DNA of 64,000 nt, taken from contig CAXAAR010000002.1 in assembly GCA_963966765.1 (NCBI GenBank), positions 1 through 64,000 on the forward strand, in the 5' to 3' direction. Shown piece by piece: positions 25,145 to 33,540 of this stretch. The notes beneath the pieces were generated by a model. That model worked only from the letters and a program-made list of their open reading frames with translations. It had not been told where the DNA came from and did no database searches. A program made the position numbers and the translations under genes. Positions within the stretch are counted from its first letter, which is position 1; each line of letters opens with the position of its first letter. Source of the stretch: Aequoribacter sp003520285. GTDB taxonomy: Bacteria > Pseudomonadota > Gammaproteobacteria > Pseudomonadales > Halieaceae.

Positions 25145-25969
25145 TCAGAGTGGCTTCTGAAACTTAAGTGTCATTCTGTCACTTTCGCCAATTGCAGTAT
25201 ACTTGTCTCGATCAGTATCACCCATGCGATATGACGGTGGTAACGTCCAAACCCCGTTCTCATAATCTTTGGTGTCCCGCGAATTGGCGTTGACTTCGGA
25301 CTGGCCTACGAGTTCGAAACCTATCAGTTCGGCCATCTCAATAACAAAGGCTTCTGTGACGTAACCTGAGGATTTCATATCTTCAAGACTGCGACCTGGA
25401 TCGCTTCTATGTTGAACAACTCCGAAAATACCGCCAGGCTTTAGTGCTGTGTAGGCAGCCATAAAAGCTCGCTCAACCGAGTTAAGGCGAATCCAAGAAT
25501 GAATATTTCGAAATGAAAGTACGACGTCTGCTGTGCCATCGGGGGCCATAGCAGTTGAGGAGCTAGGACTGAATTCAGTAATGATAACATTGCCGTAAAT
25601 ATCGTCCTGAGTGCCAATCTTCGTTAAGAAAGAACCCATTGCTCGGCGGGCATAGGCTGAATCATTGATGCCAAACTGCGCCGCGTACAAGGTACCTTCT
25701 TTTGCTAGTACGGGTGCTAACACCTCGGTATACCAGCCCCCACCAGGATACATTTCAACGACAACGCTACTGGGTGTCACACCAAAAAACTCGAGTGTTT
25801 GTGCGGGGTTACGAAAGCTGTCCCGCGCGCGATTCGATTCAGAGCGGTGCTCTCCCGCAAGCACAGTGGCCCAATCTGTCGCAGCTGTGGTCAAACTGGA
25901 TGCAACCAGCAAGAGAGCCAGCAGCATATTAACGAAGATCTCGCGATTAAGACGTATTACTGATTCCAT
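25145..25969 (-). CDS. Predicted exported class I methyltransferase-like protein (COG4798 type)
   Basis: 274 residues. An N-terminal signal sequence (about 1-28, with LLALLLVASSLTTAA) precedes a SAM-methyltransferase-like fold: VVEMYPGGGWYTEVLAPVL stands in for motif I, DVVLSFRNIHSW for motif IV and ALKPGGIFGVVQHR for the later strand. The start at 25969 has AAAGGAGAG upstream; a start at 26026 would add 19 residues and bury the signal peptide. Export of an enzyme that would need SAM is odd, and the true activity is unknown. It lies 11 bp after the start-side end of the TusA-like gene's upstream region and is divergent from the GcvR-like gene. Confidence 0.75.
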   Translation of the reverse strand: MESVIRLNREIFVNMLLALLLVASSLTTAATDWATVLAGEHRSESNRARDSFRNPAQTLEFFGVTPSSVVVEMYPGGGWYTEVLAPVLAKEGTLYAAQFGINDSAYARRAMGSFLTKIGTQDDIYGNVIITEFSPSSSTAMAPDGTADVVLSFRNIHSWIRLNSVERAFMAAYTALKPGGIFGVVQHRSDPGRSLEDMKSSGYVTEAFVIEMAELIGFELVGQSEVNANSRDTKDYENGVWTLPPSYRMGDTDRDKYTAIGESDRMTLKFQKPL

Positions 25970-26041
25970 GGCACTCTCCTTTTGCACATTGGCATGACAC
26001 GCTCTACTATAACTTCTTTCGGACAACTTGTGGATGAATCC

Positions 26042-26560
26042 ATGCTGAAACCTTACCTGCTAAGCATCATTGGTGACGACCAACCCGGACTCGTCGACGC
26101 GATTGCAGAACAGATCGCCCTCCATGGCGGCAACTGGCAAACCAGTCAACTCTCACACCTAGCCGGGAAATTTGCTGGAATTGTTCTAGTAACTATACCC
26201 ACGGCTGAGTCTGGGGCCTTAGAGGAAAGCTTAAAGAGGCTATCTGATCGAGGTTTGAGCGTTCGTGTTACCGAGGCAGGCACGCAGCCTTCCTATTCGG
26301 GAGGCACCGCTTCCCTGTCTATTATCGGGCCCGACCGCCCCGGTATCGTTCGCGAAGTGTCGCAATCACTCGCCCAGAGGGCCATTAATGTGTTGTCATT
26401 CGAAAGCGACATTGTGCCCGCCCCCATGACTAACGAGCCACTATTCCACGCCGCACTGCAGGTCGCACTGCCAAGCACAGTCGACGAGCAAGAGCTCGAA
26501 GCGCGGCTAACAGCGATTGCAGATGAAATGACAATCGATATTGACTTCGAGATCGACTAA
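26042..26560 (+). CDS. ACT-domain regulator resembling GcvR
   Basis: 172 residues made of two ACT domains (about 5-80, SIIGDDQPGLVDAIAEQI, and 88-165, SIIGPDRPGIVREVSQSL). This is the architecture of GcvR, which restrains glycine-cleavage gene expression in E. coli through GcvA. Most homologues annotated this way have no tested function. The start at 26042 follows GGAT and matches the first ACT domain; an earlier start at 25982 adds 20 residues. It converges with a small membrane protein gene, sharing CTAA. Confidence 0.78.
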   Translation: MLKPYLLSIIGDDQPGLVDAIAEQIALHGGNWQTSQLSHLAGKFAGIVLVTIPTAESGALEESLKRLSDRGLSVRVTEAGTQPSYSGGTASLSIIGPDRPGIVREVSQSLAQRAINVLSFESDIVPAPMTNEPLFHAALQVALPSTVDEQELEARLTAIADEMTIDIDFEID

Positions 26561-26793
26561 TCGTCAGAGCGTGAGCCTGCCAACCATCGTTTAATCGTTT
26601 GCCACACTAATACAGTGATCGCTGCGGCAGCGACGACCAAGAAAAGAGTAACGATCGAAGTCAGCAATGCTTCGATCAGAACACCTACATCGGCCCCGAC
26701 AATATCGATCGCACCCCAAAAAAGAGCCACCACAGCAACAATGCCGAGGACAATAGTGCGAGCGACTCTCAGCTTCCGCTTGCGTGATGCCAT
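26557..26793 (-). CDS. Small two-helix membrane protein of unknown function
   Basis: 78 residues with a basic N-terminus (MASRKRKLR) and two hydrophobic segments, about 11-30 and 38-64, then a charged tail. No family recognised. Its start overlaps the end of the MFS permease gene by 25 bp on the same strand, and its stop overlaps that of the GcvR-like gene. The tight overlap supports it being a real gene, translated together with the permease. Confidence 0.6.
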   Translation of the reverse strand: MASRKRKLRVARTIVLGIVAVVALFWGAIDIVGADVGVLIEALLTSIVTLFLVVAAAAITVLVWQTIKRWLAGSRSDD

Positions 26794-27929
26794 AGTTGAT
26801 TCACCATTAGCCTACGAGAAATTAGTAGAGCGATAATACTCGCGATACTGGCCATCCAAAAGGCATAAGACGGATTCAATGGCCATAAAACCGCACTGAG
26901 CAACGCGCCAAGAGCGCCGCCGACACCGTAGCTAATCATGCTGTACAAAGCCTGCCCCTGCCCAGATAAATTACCAGGCACATGTTGTCGCAACAGTTCA
27001 ATGCTACTCGCATGAAACAAACCAAACGTGCCGGCATGGAGCAACTGTACTATCAGCAACATCGCCAAATTACCGACGAATTGATCGAGCAAAATCCATC
27101 GAATCACTGACAAGGCAAGCGCCCATTGAAACAGCACCACCGCGCCGAATCGTGGCAGTATTCGGTGCATCAGCATAAAAACAAACATTTCACTCACTGC
27201 TCCGAGCGCCCAAAACACCCCAGTTTGGGTTTTGTTGTAACCCGCGGATTCAACATACAGAGAAAAATAGGTGTAATACGGTCCATGCGCTAGCTGTAAG
27301 AGTAAACAGGCCAGCATAAACCCAATGAAAGGACGATTGAGCAAAACGCTCAAAGGGGCATTCGAGTGCTGCTCGCCCAGCTTTTGCTTGGGGCTTGCTA
27401 TCGACAGTGACAGCAACCACAAAGCCACGAAACAGCCGAGCAATAAAGCGGGAACATGGCTAATGGGAGCGGCATTGAAGTACCAACCGAGACCGACCGC
27501 AGCACCGATAAACCCTGCTGATCCCCAGACCCTGACTTGGCTATAGCGGTGGTGATGATCGTCTAAATGATTCAGGGTGATCACTTCGAATTGCGGTAAC
27601 ACCGCATTCCAAAAAAAACTGTAGCCGGCTACTACCCAAACTAAAAAGCGCATCTGTTCAGTAAAAAACACACCCACAAAGATCAGCGCAGCAGCGAAGC
27701 TGCCCCACTGCACCACCAGCATTCTTCTTGGCACGCTATCTCCTAGCTTGCCCCAAATGATTGGCGATACGATACGCGTAGTCATTAGTACTGCCATCAA
27801 GACACCAATATCGCCTGCTGTCATCCCAATAGACTGCAGGTAAAGCGGCCAAAATGGCAGCAAAATGCCTAAAATCGCAAAATAGAATAAATAAAAAGTC
27901 GACAGGCGAACGTGTGGATAGGATCTCAC
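26769..27929 (-). CDS. MFS permease, HcaT / MFS_1-like group
   Basis: 386 residues with about twelve membrane helices. The N-terminal LSTFYLFYFAILGILLPFWPLYLQSIGMTAGDIGVLMA and VSPIIWGKLGDSVPRR are characteristic of the 3-phenylpropionate/nucleoside-permease-like MFS group. The substrate is not predictable. Unlike the other two MFS genes in this window its frame is intact. It starts 8 bp after the stop of aroC and overlaps the small membrane protein gene. Confidence 0.88.
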   Translation of the reverse strand: MRSYPHVRLSTFYLFYFAILGILLPFWPLYLQSIGMTAGDIGVLMAVLMTTRIVSPIIWGKLGDSVPRRMLVVQWGSFAAALIFVGVFFTEQMRFLVWVVAGYSFFWNAVLPQFEVITLNHLDDHHHRYSQVRVWGSAGFIGAAVGLGWYFNAAPISHVPALLLGCFVALWLLSLSIASPKQKLGEQHSNAPLSVLLNRPFIGFMLACLLLQLAHGPYYTYFSLYVESAGYNKTQTGVFWALGAVSEMFVFMLMHRILPRFGAVVLFQWALALSVIRWILLDQFVGNLAMLLIVQLLHAGTFGLFHASSIELLRQHVPGNLSGQGQALYSMISYGVGGALGALLSAVLWPLNPSYAFWMASIASIIALLISRRLMVNQLWHHASGS

Positions 27930-27937
27930 GCGTTGAG

Positions 27938-29029
27938 CTATGGCGTTATCGACGGAGTGATAGACCGAACTTCGGCGTTCTGACCACGATGACGCAAGGC
28001 ATGATCAAGCAACACAATAGCCAGCATCGCCTCGGCGATCGGCGTGGCGCGAATACCAACACATGGATCGTGCCGACCGGTCGTAATCACCTCTTGAGGT
28101 GCCCCGTGAACGTCTATTGATGCGCCCGGAATACGGATGCTCGAGGTCGGCTTTAAGGCGAGACTCACTGTGATATCTTGACCCGAGGAAATTCCGCCGA
28201 GAACACCGCCAGCATGATTGCTCATGAAACCAGAGGGGGTTAGCTCATCTCGGTGCTCACTCCCCTTTTGTTCAACCACAGCAAAACCATCACCAACCTC
28301 AACGCCCTTAACCGCATTTATTCCCATCATAGCTGCTGCAATATCAGCATCTAAACGATCGAATACCGGTTCACCCCACCCCGCGGGGACACCGCTCGCC
28401 ACCACGTTAATCCGAGCACCAATAGAGTCGCCTTTTTTATTCAGCGCCTTCATAAACTCGGCCATAGCATCGATCTTGGTGGGATCGGGGCAGAAAAATG
28501 GGTTGGTTTCGACACAGTCCCACTGCAGAGTCTCGGCCTTAATGGGGCCTAGTTGCGCCAAATATCCCCTGACCTGTACTCCGAACACTTCGCGCAAGTA
28601 TTTCTTAGCAATACCGCCCGCAGCAACTCGCATGGCCGTCTCGCGAGCGGAGGACCGGCCGCCTCCTCTATAATCCCGAACGCCAAACTTTTGCTGATAG
28701 GTATAATCGGCATGCGCCGGTCGGAAAGTGTTGGCAATTGACGAGTAGTCTTTCGATTTTTGGTCTTTGTTGCGAATCAGCAGCCCAATCGAGGTGCCGG
28801 TGGTAACACCTTCGAAGACGCCGGAGAGAATTTCCACTTCGTCGTCTTCTTTTCTTTGAGTGGTATAGCGTGAGGTGCCAGGCTTGCGACGATCTAAATC
28901 AACTTGGAGATCGTCTGCGCTGAGTGACAATCCGGGTGGGCAGCCATCTACGATGCAGCCGATGGCTGGTCCATGACTCTCACCAAAGGTGGTGACCGTA
29001 AACAATTTACCTATGCTATTACCCGACAT
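27938..29029 (-). CDS. aroC: Chorismate synthase
   Basis: Last step of the shikimate pathway: EPSP to chorismate, with reduced FMN. The 363 residues begin MSGNSIGKLFTVTTFGESHGPAIGCIVDGCPPGL, the classic N-terminus. GGGRSSARETAMRVAAGGIAKKYL and RHDPCVGIRATPIAEAM follow. The start at 29029 has AAGG upstream; an upstream in-frame start at 29119 would run into prmB. It is 38 bp after prmB, the common prmB-aroC arrangement. Its product is the substrate of PabB, also encoded in this window. Confidence 0.96.
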   Translation of the reverse strand: MSGNSIGKLFTVTTFGESHGPAIGCIVDGCPPGLSLSADDLQVDLDRRKPGTSRYTTQRKEDDEVEILSGVFEGVTTGTSIGLLIRNKDQKSKDYSSIANTFRPAHADYTYQQKFGVRDYRGGGRSSARETAMRVAAGGIAKKYLREVFGVQVRGYLAQLGPIKAETLQWDCVETNPFFCPDPTKIDAMAEFMKALNKKGDSIGARINVVASGVPAGWGEPVFDRLDADIAAAMMGINAVKGVEVGDGFAVVEQKGSEHRDELTPSGFMSNHAGGVLGGISSGQDITVSLALKPTSSIRIPGASIDVHGAPQEVITTGRHDPCVGIRATPIAEAMLAIVLLDHALRHRGQNAEVRSITPSITP

Positions 29030-29067
29030 AAGCTCAACCTTGCGCGCAAAAAGCGCAGTATACCGTG

Positions 29068-29970
29068 TTAGCGAAGCTGACGCCCAAGTTCTTCGACCTC
29101 GTCCAGAGTAAGCACACAAACACCCCAGCCCCCGTGTTCAAACTCGAGCCAGATGAGCGCGGTCTGCGGAAATAAGGCTTCAAAATGCTCCCAGCTATTG
29201 CCCAGTTCTAGCACTACGATAGTACTGGCATGCATCACCCGAGGTAACTGAGCGAGTAACAGCCGAGTAAAATCTAACCCATCACTACCTGAGGCTAACG
29301 CCTGTGATGGCTCATGGCGATATTCAATCGGCAATGCTTCCATGTCTGTCGAATCAACATAGGGCGGGTTGCAAATAATGACATCAAACAGCGTATCCGG
29401 GATCGACGAGAGCACGTCTGACTCGATCAGCTCAACTCTATCCGCCAAATTATGCAGCTGAACATTTTCACGCGCTAAGGCCAAGGCATCAGTATCGATG
29501 TCCGCCAGAACCACTGAAGCATTAGGGAAAGCGAGTGCGCTCAAAATCCCCAGCGACCCTCCACCGCAGCAAAGATCCAAAATTTTGGGACTTGCAACTT
29601 CACGCCACCACGGAGAGAACTGATTTTCAATCAATTGAGCAATCGGTGAGCGCGGCACGAGGGCTCGCTGGTCACAGATAAATTCAAGACCAGCAAACCA
29701 AACCCGACCGGCAATATAAGGGAGAGGCAATCTATCGACACAGCGTTTTAGGAGCCATTGATCGATCTGCTGACATTCATCTTGCGTGAGCTGATCTGCC
29801 CCAGACTCTGCGTCCGTATGGAGCGGTCGACCCGTCGCGCCTAGCACTAAGAACACGGCCTCATCCCATGGGTTATCCGTGCCGTGCCCGAGAAACACTT
29901 CAGCATCAGTCAGCGTGTGCTCAACTTGCTCAATAGCCTCGATTAAGGAAATGGGCGCCGCTAGGGTCAT
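29068..29970 (-). CDS. prmB: Ribosomal protein L3 glutamine methyltransferase PrmB
   Basis: N5-glutamine methyltransferase acting on protein L3 of the large ribosomal subunit. In the 300 residues, the SAM-binding motif ILDLCCGGGSLGI starts near 130 and the catalytic NPPYV at 201-205. The N-terminal helical substrate domain (NPWDEAVFLVLGATGRPLH) distinguishes it from unrelated methyltransferases. It lies 18 bp after the DUF4892 gene and precedes aroC. Confidence 0.95.
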   Translation of the reverse strand: MTLAAPISLIEAIEQVEHTLTDAEVFLGHGTDNPWDEAVFLVLGATGRPLHTDAESGADQLTQDECQQIDQWLLKRCVDRLPLPYIAGRVWFAGLEFICDQRALVPRSPIAQLIENQFSPWWREVASPKILDLCCGGGSLGILSALAFPNASVVLADIDTDALALARENVQLHNLADRVELIESDVLSSIPDTLFDVIICNPPYVDSTDMEALPIEYRHEPSQALASGSDGLDFTRLLLAQLPRVMHASTIVVLELGNSWEHFEALFPQTALIWLEFEHGGWGVCVLTLDEVEELGRQLR

Positions 29971-29988
29971 GGGACGGTTGCTTCAGCC

Positions 29989-30579
29989 TCAGGGCTCAAG
30001 CGAGTCCCGCTCAATGATCTCACGCAAAAGCTCATCATCGCTTAGCGTGATTGTCTCCAGGTGCAAATACTGCCGAGAAGCCGTTCGGAACGCACTGTAC
30101 CCTAAGAATATACGCGAACTCTCCTCTCGAAGTTGAGCGCCAATCCAATAGCGCTGCTCATTCTCTTGGCCGTACAATAATCGATACCCAAACACCAGAT
30201 TAGCCCACTGCACCGCTCTCCCACAATCACGTCCAGTACATTGAAACAGAGTGGTCACATCAGACTGTTGCGAAGCTATCAGCACTCGATCATTCAGGAT
30301 CTCACGGGCGTCGAACCCATCAATAATGGCGTAGGTCTTGCGCTCAAGCTCACCCGAAACTCGCAGACTTTCCCTGAAGCCCCATTCCCCAAGACGTTTC
30401 TGGAGTGCCTCTAGACCCACTTCGTAATCTTGCACACTTTGGGTCGACTCCAGGGTTAGCTCTGCGTGCGGGAAGGCGCTGAGATCTGTCCAGACGGAGT
30501 CGGTAGCCTGCACACTGCGGACACTGAATACCGCACAAATCGCTATCCATAACAATATCGATCGGTGACTCGATAGCAT
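29989..30579 (-). CDS. Exported DUF4892-like protein
   Basis: 196 residues with an N-terminal signal sequence (about 1-25, hydrophobic LLWIAICAVFSV). The stretch TLFQCTGRDCGRAVQWANLVFGYRLLYGQENEQRYWIGAQL resembles DUF4892 proteins, which share a C-x4-C-G pattern followed by WAN-x-VF. The two cysteines may form a disulfide. The function of the family is unknown. It lies upstream of prmB in the same direction. Confidence 0.7.
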   Translation of the reverse strand: MLSSHRSILLWIAICAVFSVRSVQATDSVWTDLSAFPHAELTLESTQSVQDYEVGLEALQKRLGEWGFRESLRVSGELERKTYAIIDGFDAREILNDRVLIASQQSDVTTLFQCTGRDCGRAVQWANLVFGYRLLYGQENEQRYWIGAQLREESSRIFLGYSAFRTASRQYLHLETITLSDDELLREIIERDSLEP

Positions 30580-30663
30580 GACAACCCCTTATACAAATGA
30601 CGTCTAAGTGTAGTCGATCTGAGCACTCACGCCCATGATTACCTGAGCTAAAGCGGCGCCGCG

Positions 30664-32559
30664 TCAGGTGCTTAACTGAAGGAGCAGCGCGTTGAGCTTA
30701 CGCACGTAGTTCGCAGGGTCATCGAGCTGCCCTCCCTCAGCCAGTTGGGCTTGATTGAACAAGACTTCTGCCAGATCTTTGAACTTATCCTCGTCGGCCT
30801 CTGCATCAAGCATCCGTAAGAGCGGATGCTGAGGGTTGATCTCGAGGATAGGCTTAGTAGCGGGAACGGCCTGCCCCGCCGCCTCCATGATGCGACGCAT
30901 CTGTGCCCCCATATCGTAGTCGCCCACGACCAAACAAGTCGGCGATTCGATGAGTCTTACCGAGGCCCTAACCTCCGCCACATGGTCTGACAAGCAACTC
31001 TGCATTCTTTCAACTAAGCCTTGGCTCTCTTGATTCAGCGATTCCTGGGCTTTTTTCGCGTCGTCGCTGGCTTCGGTCAGATCACCTTTGGCCACATCTT
31101 GTAACTTCTTGCCATCATATTCAGCAAGCTGCATCATCGCCCAATCATCGATTCGATCGCTTAACAGCAAGACTTCAATGCCCTCTTTCTTGAAGAATTC
31201 AAGATGCGGGGAATGGGCAGCCGTTTTGTGGTTCTCAGCGAAAATGTAGAAGATCTTATCCTGCCCCTCTTTCATTCGACTTACGTAATCGTCGAGGGAT
31301 TGATCCTGCTTCGATTCACCCGTGTGCGTGGTGCTAAACCGCAGGAGCTTAGCAATTTTCTCCTTGTTCGAGAAATCCTCTCCCAATCCCTCTTTGATCA
31401 CCGCCCCAAACGTTGACCAGAAATCCGCATAGTCCTTTTTCTTTGACAGCTTTGCCAGCATATCCAGCACGCGCTTAGTCAGTGCTGTCTTCATATTTTC
31501 TACCGCACCATCTCGCTGTAAAATTTCTCGAGATACGTTTAATGGCAGGTCATTAGAATCGACGGCACCTTTCACAAATCTGAGATACATTGGCAAAAAT
31601 TGATCGGCCTCGTCCATAATGAAGGTGCGCTGAACGTAGAGCTTGAGTCCCCTGGCCATTTCCCGATTCCATAAATCGAAAGGTGCCTGCTTCGGAATAT
31701 ACAACAGACTGGTGTACTCGAGCTTCCCTTCTACCTTGTTGTGACTCCACGTGAGAGGGTCTTCAAAATCGTGTGAGATGTGCTTGTAAAACGCTTTATA
31801 GTCGTCGTCAGAGACCTCGGTTTTTGAACGAGTCCATAACGCTGTCGCAGAGTTCACTGCTTCCCACTCAACATCGTCACTCGCATCTTCCTCGGCCTTA
31901 GTTTTCGCCATCATGACCGGGACGGAAATGTGATCGCTATATTTCTTGACCACGCTCCGGACGCGCCACTGATCAGCGAAGTCTGCGCAATCCTTCTTCA
32001 AGTGCAAAACAACCGAAGTCCCTTTGTGGGCTTGTGCCACGGTTTCAACAGAAAAGTCAGATTCGCCTTGTGATTCCCATAGCACGCCCTCTGAGGCCGA
32101 TGAGCCCGCTCTGCGGGTAAACACCTCAACTCGGTCGGCCACAATGAAGGCGGAGTAGAATCCGACACCAAACTGTCCGATTAGCTGGGAATCTTTCTTT
32201 TGATCGCCAGTCAGGTTCTGCAAGAACTGGGCTGTACCCGATTTCGCGATGGTACCGAGGTGCGCAATTGCATCCTCTTTCGTCATACCAATCCCGTTAT
32301 CTGAGATGGTGAGTGTGTTCGCGTCTTTATCGACGGAAATACGAATTTGATAGTCAGTTTCGCCTTCTAGCAAGGCTTCGTTATCGAGTGACTCAAAGCG
32401 AAGCTTATCAATGGCATCAGAGGCGTTAGAAATAAGCTCACGCAAGAAAATTTCTTTGTTGGAATATAACGAGTGAATCATCAGCTGCAAAAGCTGCTTG
32501 GCTTCTGTTTGAAAACCTAAGGTTTCCTTGGCTGTATCTTTGATCTTTTCTTTGGACAT
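30664..32559 (-). CDS. htpG: Chaperone HtpG (Hsp90 family)
   Basis: ATP-dependent chaperone, 631 residues. The GHKL ATPase domain carries ELISNASDAIDKLRF, DNGIGMTKEDAI and GQFGVGFYSAFIVAD; the middle domain carries YIPKQAPFDLWNRE and the C-terminal domain is for dimerisation. The start ATG has AGGGAAG upstream. Directly upstream is a textbook heat-shock promoter, so induction by sigma-32 is expected. The preceding suc operon ends in a hairpin. Confidence 0.97.
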   Translation of the reverse strand: MSKEKIKDTAKETLGFQTEAKQLLQLMIHSLYSNKEIFLRELISNASDAIDKLRFESLDNEALLEGETDYQIRISVDKDANTLTISDNGIGMTKEDAIAHLGTIAKSGTAQFLQNLTGDQKKDSQLIGQFGVGFYSAFIVADRVEVFTRRAGSSASEGVLWESQGESDFSVETVAQAHKGTSVVLHLKKDCADFADQWRVRSVVKKYSDHISVPVMMAKTKAEEDASDDVEWEAVNSATALWTRSKTEVSDDDYKAFYKHISHDFEDPLTWSHNKVEGKLEYTSLLYIPKQAPFDLWNREMARGLKLYVQRTFIMDEADQFLPMYLRFVKGAVDSNDLPLNVSREILQRDGAVENMKTALTKRVLDMLAKLSKKKDYADFWSTFGAVIKEGLGEDFSNKEKIAKLLRFSTTHTGESKQDQSLDDYVSRMKEGQDKIFYIFAENHKTAAHSPHLEFFKKEGIEVLLLSDRIDDWAMMQLAEYDGKKLQDVAKGDLTEASDDAKKAQESLNQESQGLVERMQSCLSDHVAEVRASVRLIESPTCLVVGDYDMGAQMRRIMEAAGQAVPATKPILEINPQHPLLRMLDAEADEDKFKDLAEVLFNQAQLAEGGQLDDPANYVRKLNALLLQLST

Positions 32560-32595
32560 AACGCTTCCCTAAAAATAACACTTCGATGGTTATTC

Positions 32596-32622
32596 AATGG
32601 GGACGATCGAGAGGTTTTCAAG
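32596..32622 (-). promoter_or_regulatory. Sigma-32 (heat-shock) promoter of htpG
   Basis: On the minus strand CTTGAAA (32616-32622) and CCCCATT (32596-32602) are separated by exactly 13 bp, a full match to the sigma-32 consensus, about 36 bp before the htpG start. The -35 lies 4 bp from the hairpin that ends the suc operon. Confidence 0.9.
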
Positions 32623-32626
32623 AGGA

Positions 32627-32658
32627 AGCCTCATCAAAGCGGGTGCCTTGATGAGGCT
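32627..32658 (-). terminator. Hairpin at the end of the suc operon
   Basis: A perfect 11-bp inverted repeat, AGCCTCATCAA (32627-32637) with TTGATGAGGCT (32648-32658), leaves a 10-base loop. It lies 9 bp after the sucD stop. The T-run after it is poor (TCCTCTTG), so termination may be partial or factor-assisted. Confidence 0.65.
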
Positions 32659-32667
32659 GTTGGGCGT

Positions 32668-33540
32668 TTACCACCCGGTCTTTTGCTTCAATGCCTTGCC
32701 GATATCTGCTAGTGAGCGCACAGTAGTCACACCAGCGTCTTCTAAGGCAGCGAACTTTTCATCTGCTGTGCCTTTGCCGCCACTAATAATAGCGCCAGCA
32801 TGACCCATACGCTTACCCTTGGGCGCAGTAACACCTGCGATGTAAGACACCACCGGCTTGCTCACATTGGCTTTAATGAAGGCCGCGGCCTCTTCTTCGG
32901 CCGTGCCACCAATCTCGCCGATCATAACAATCGCCTCTGTTTTTGGGTCTTGCTCAAACAGAGTAAGGATATCGATGAAGTTCGAGCCTGGAATAGGATC
33001 GCCGCCAATACCGACACAAGTCGACTGACCAAAGCCCGCGTCTGTGGTTTGCTTTACCGCCTCGTAGGTGAGCGTCCCTGAGCGCGATACGATACCCACT
33101 CTGCCCGGCAAATGAATATGACCTGGCATAATCCCAATTTTGCACTCGCCAGGCGTTATCACGCCAGGACAGTTAGGGCCGATAAGACGGACTCCCAGTT
33201 CATCGCATTTCACTTTGGCCTCAAGCATATCAAGCGTAGGAATGCCTTCAGTGATGCACACGATTAACTGAATGCCACCAAACGCAGCCTCTAAAATAGA
33301 GTCTTTGCAGAATGGCGCGGGGACGTAGATAACCGACGCTTCCGCACCTGTTGCCGCGACCGCTTCGCTCACCGTGTTGAATACCGGCAATCCAAGATGT
33401 TGTTGACCACCCTTACCAGGCGTCACGCCACCCACCATCTTAGTACCATAAGCAATGGCTTGCTCTGAATGAAAAGTACCCTGTGAGCCAGTGAATCCCT
33501 GGCAAATCACTTTGGTCTCACGGTTGATCAGTATGCTCAT
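32668..33540 (-). CDS. sucD: Succinyl-CoA synthetase alpha subunit
   Basis: Forms succinate and NTP from succinyl-CoA with SucC. In the 290 residues the N-terminal CoA-binding fold (VICQGFTGSQGTFHSEQAI) is followed by the ligase domain. GPNCPGVITPGECKIGIMPG and the phosphohistidine segment MGHAGAIISGGKGTADEK are present. Its start overlaps the sucC stop by one base (TAATG). Confidence 0.97.
   Translation of the reverse strand: MSILINRETKVICQGFTGSQGTFHSEQAIAYGTKMVGGVTPGKGGQQHLGLPVFNTVSEAVAATGAEASVIYVPAPFCKDSILEAAFGGIQLIVCITEGIPTLDMLEAKVKCDELGVRLIGPNCPGVITPGECKIGIMPGHIHLPGRVGIVSRSGTLTYEAVKQTTDAGFGQSTCVGIGGDPIPGSNFIDILTLFEQDPKTEAIVMIGEIGGTAEEEAAAFIKANVSKPVVSYIAGVTAPKGKRMGHAGAIISGGKGTADEKFAALEDAGVTTVRSLADIGKALKQKTGW

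Noticed and set aside
30653..30662. GCGGCGCCGC palindrome after htpG as a terminator
   Set aside because: It is a short self-complementary run with no loop and no T-run on the minus strand. It may be chance.
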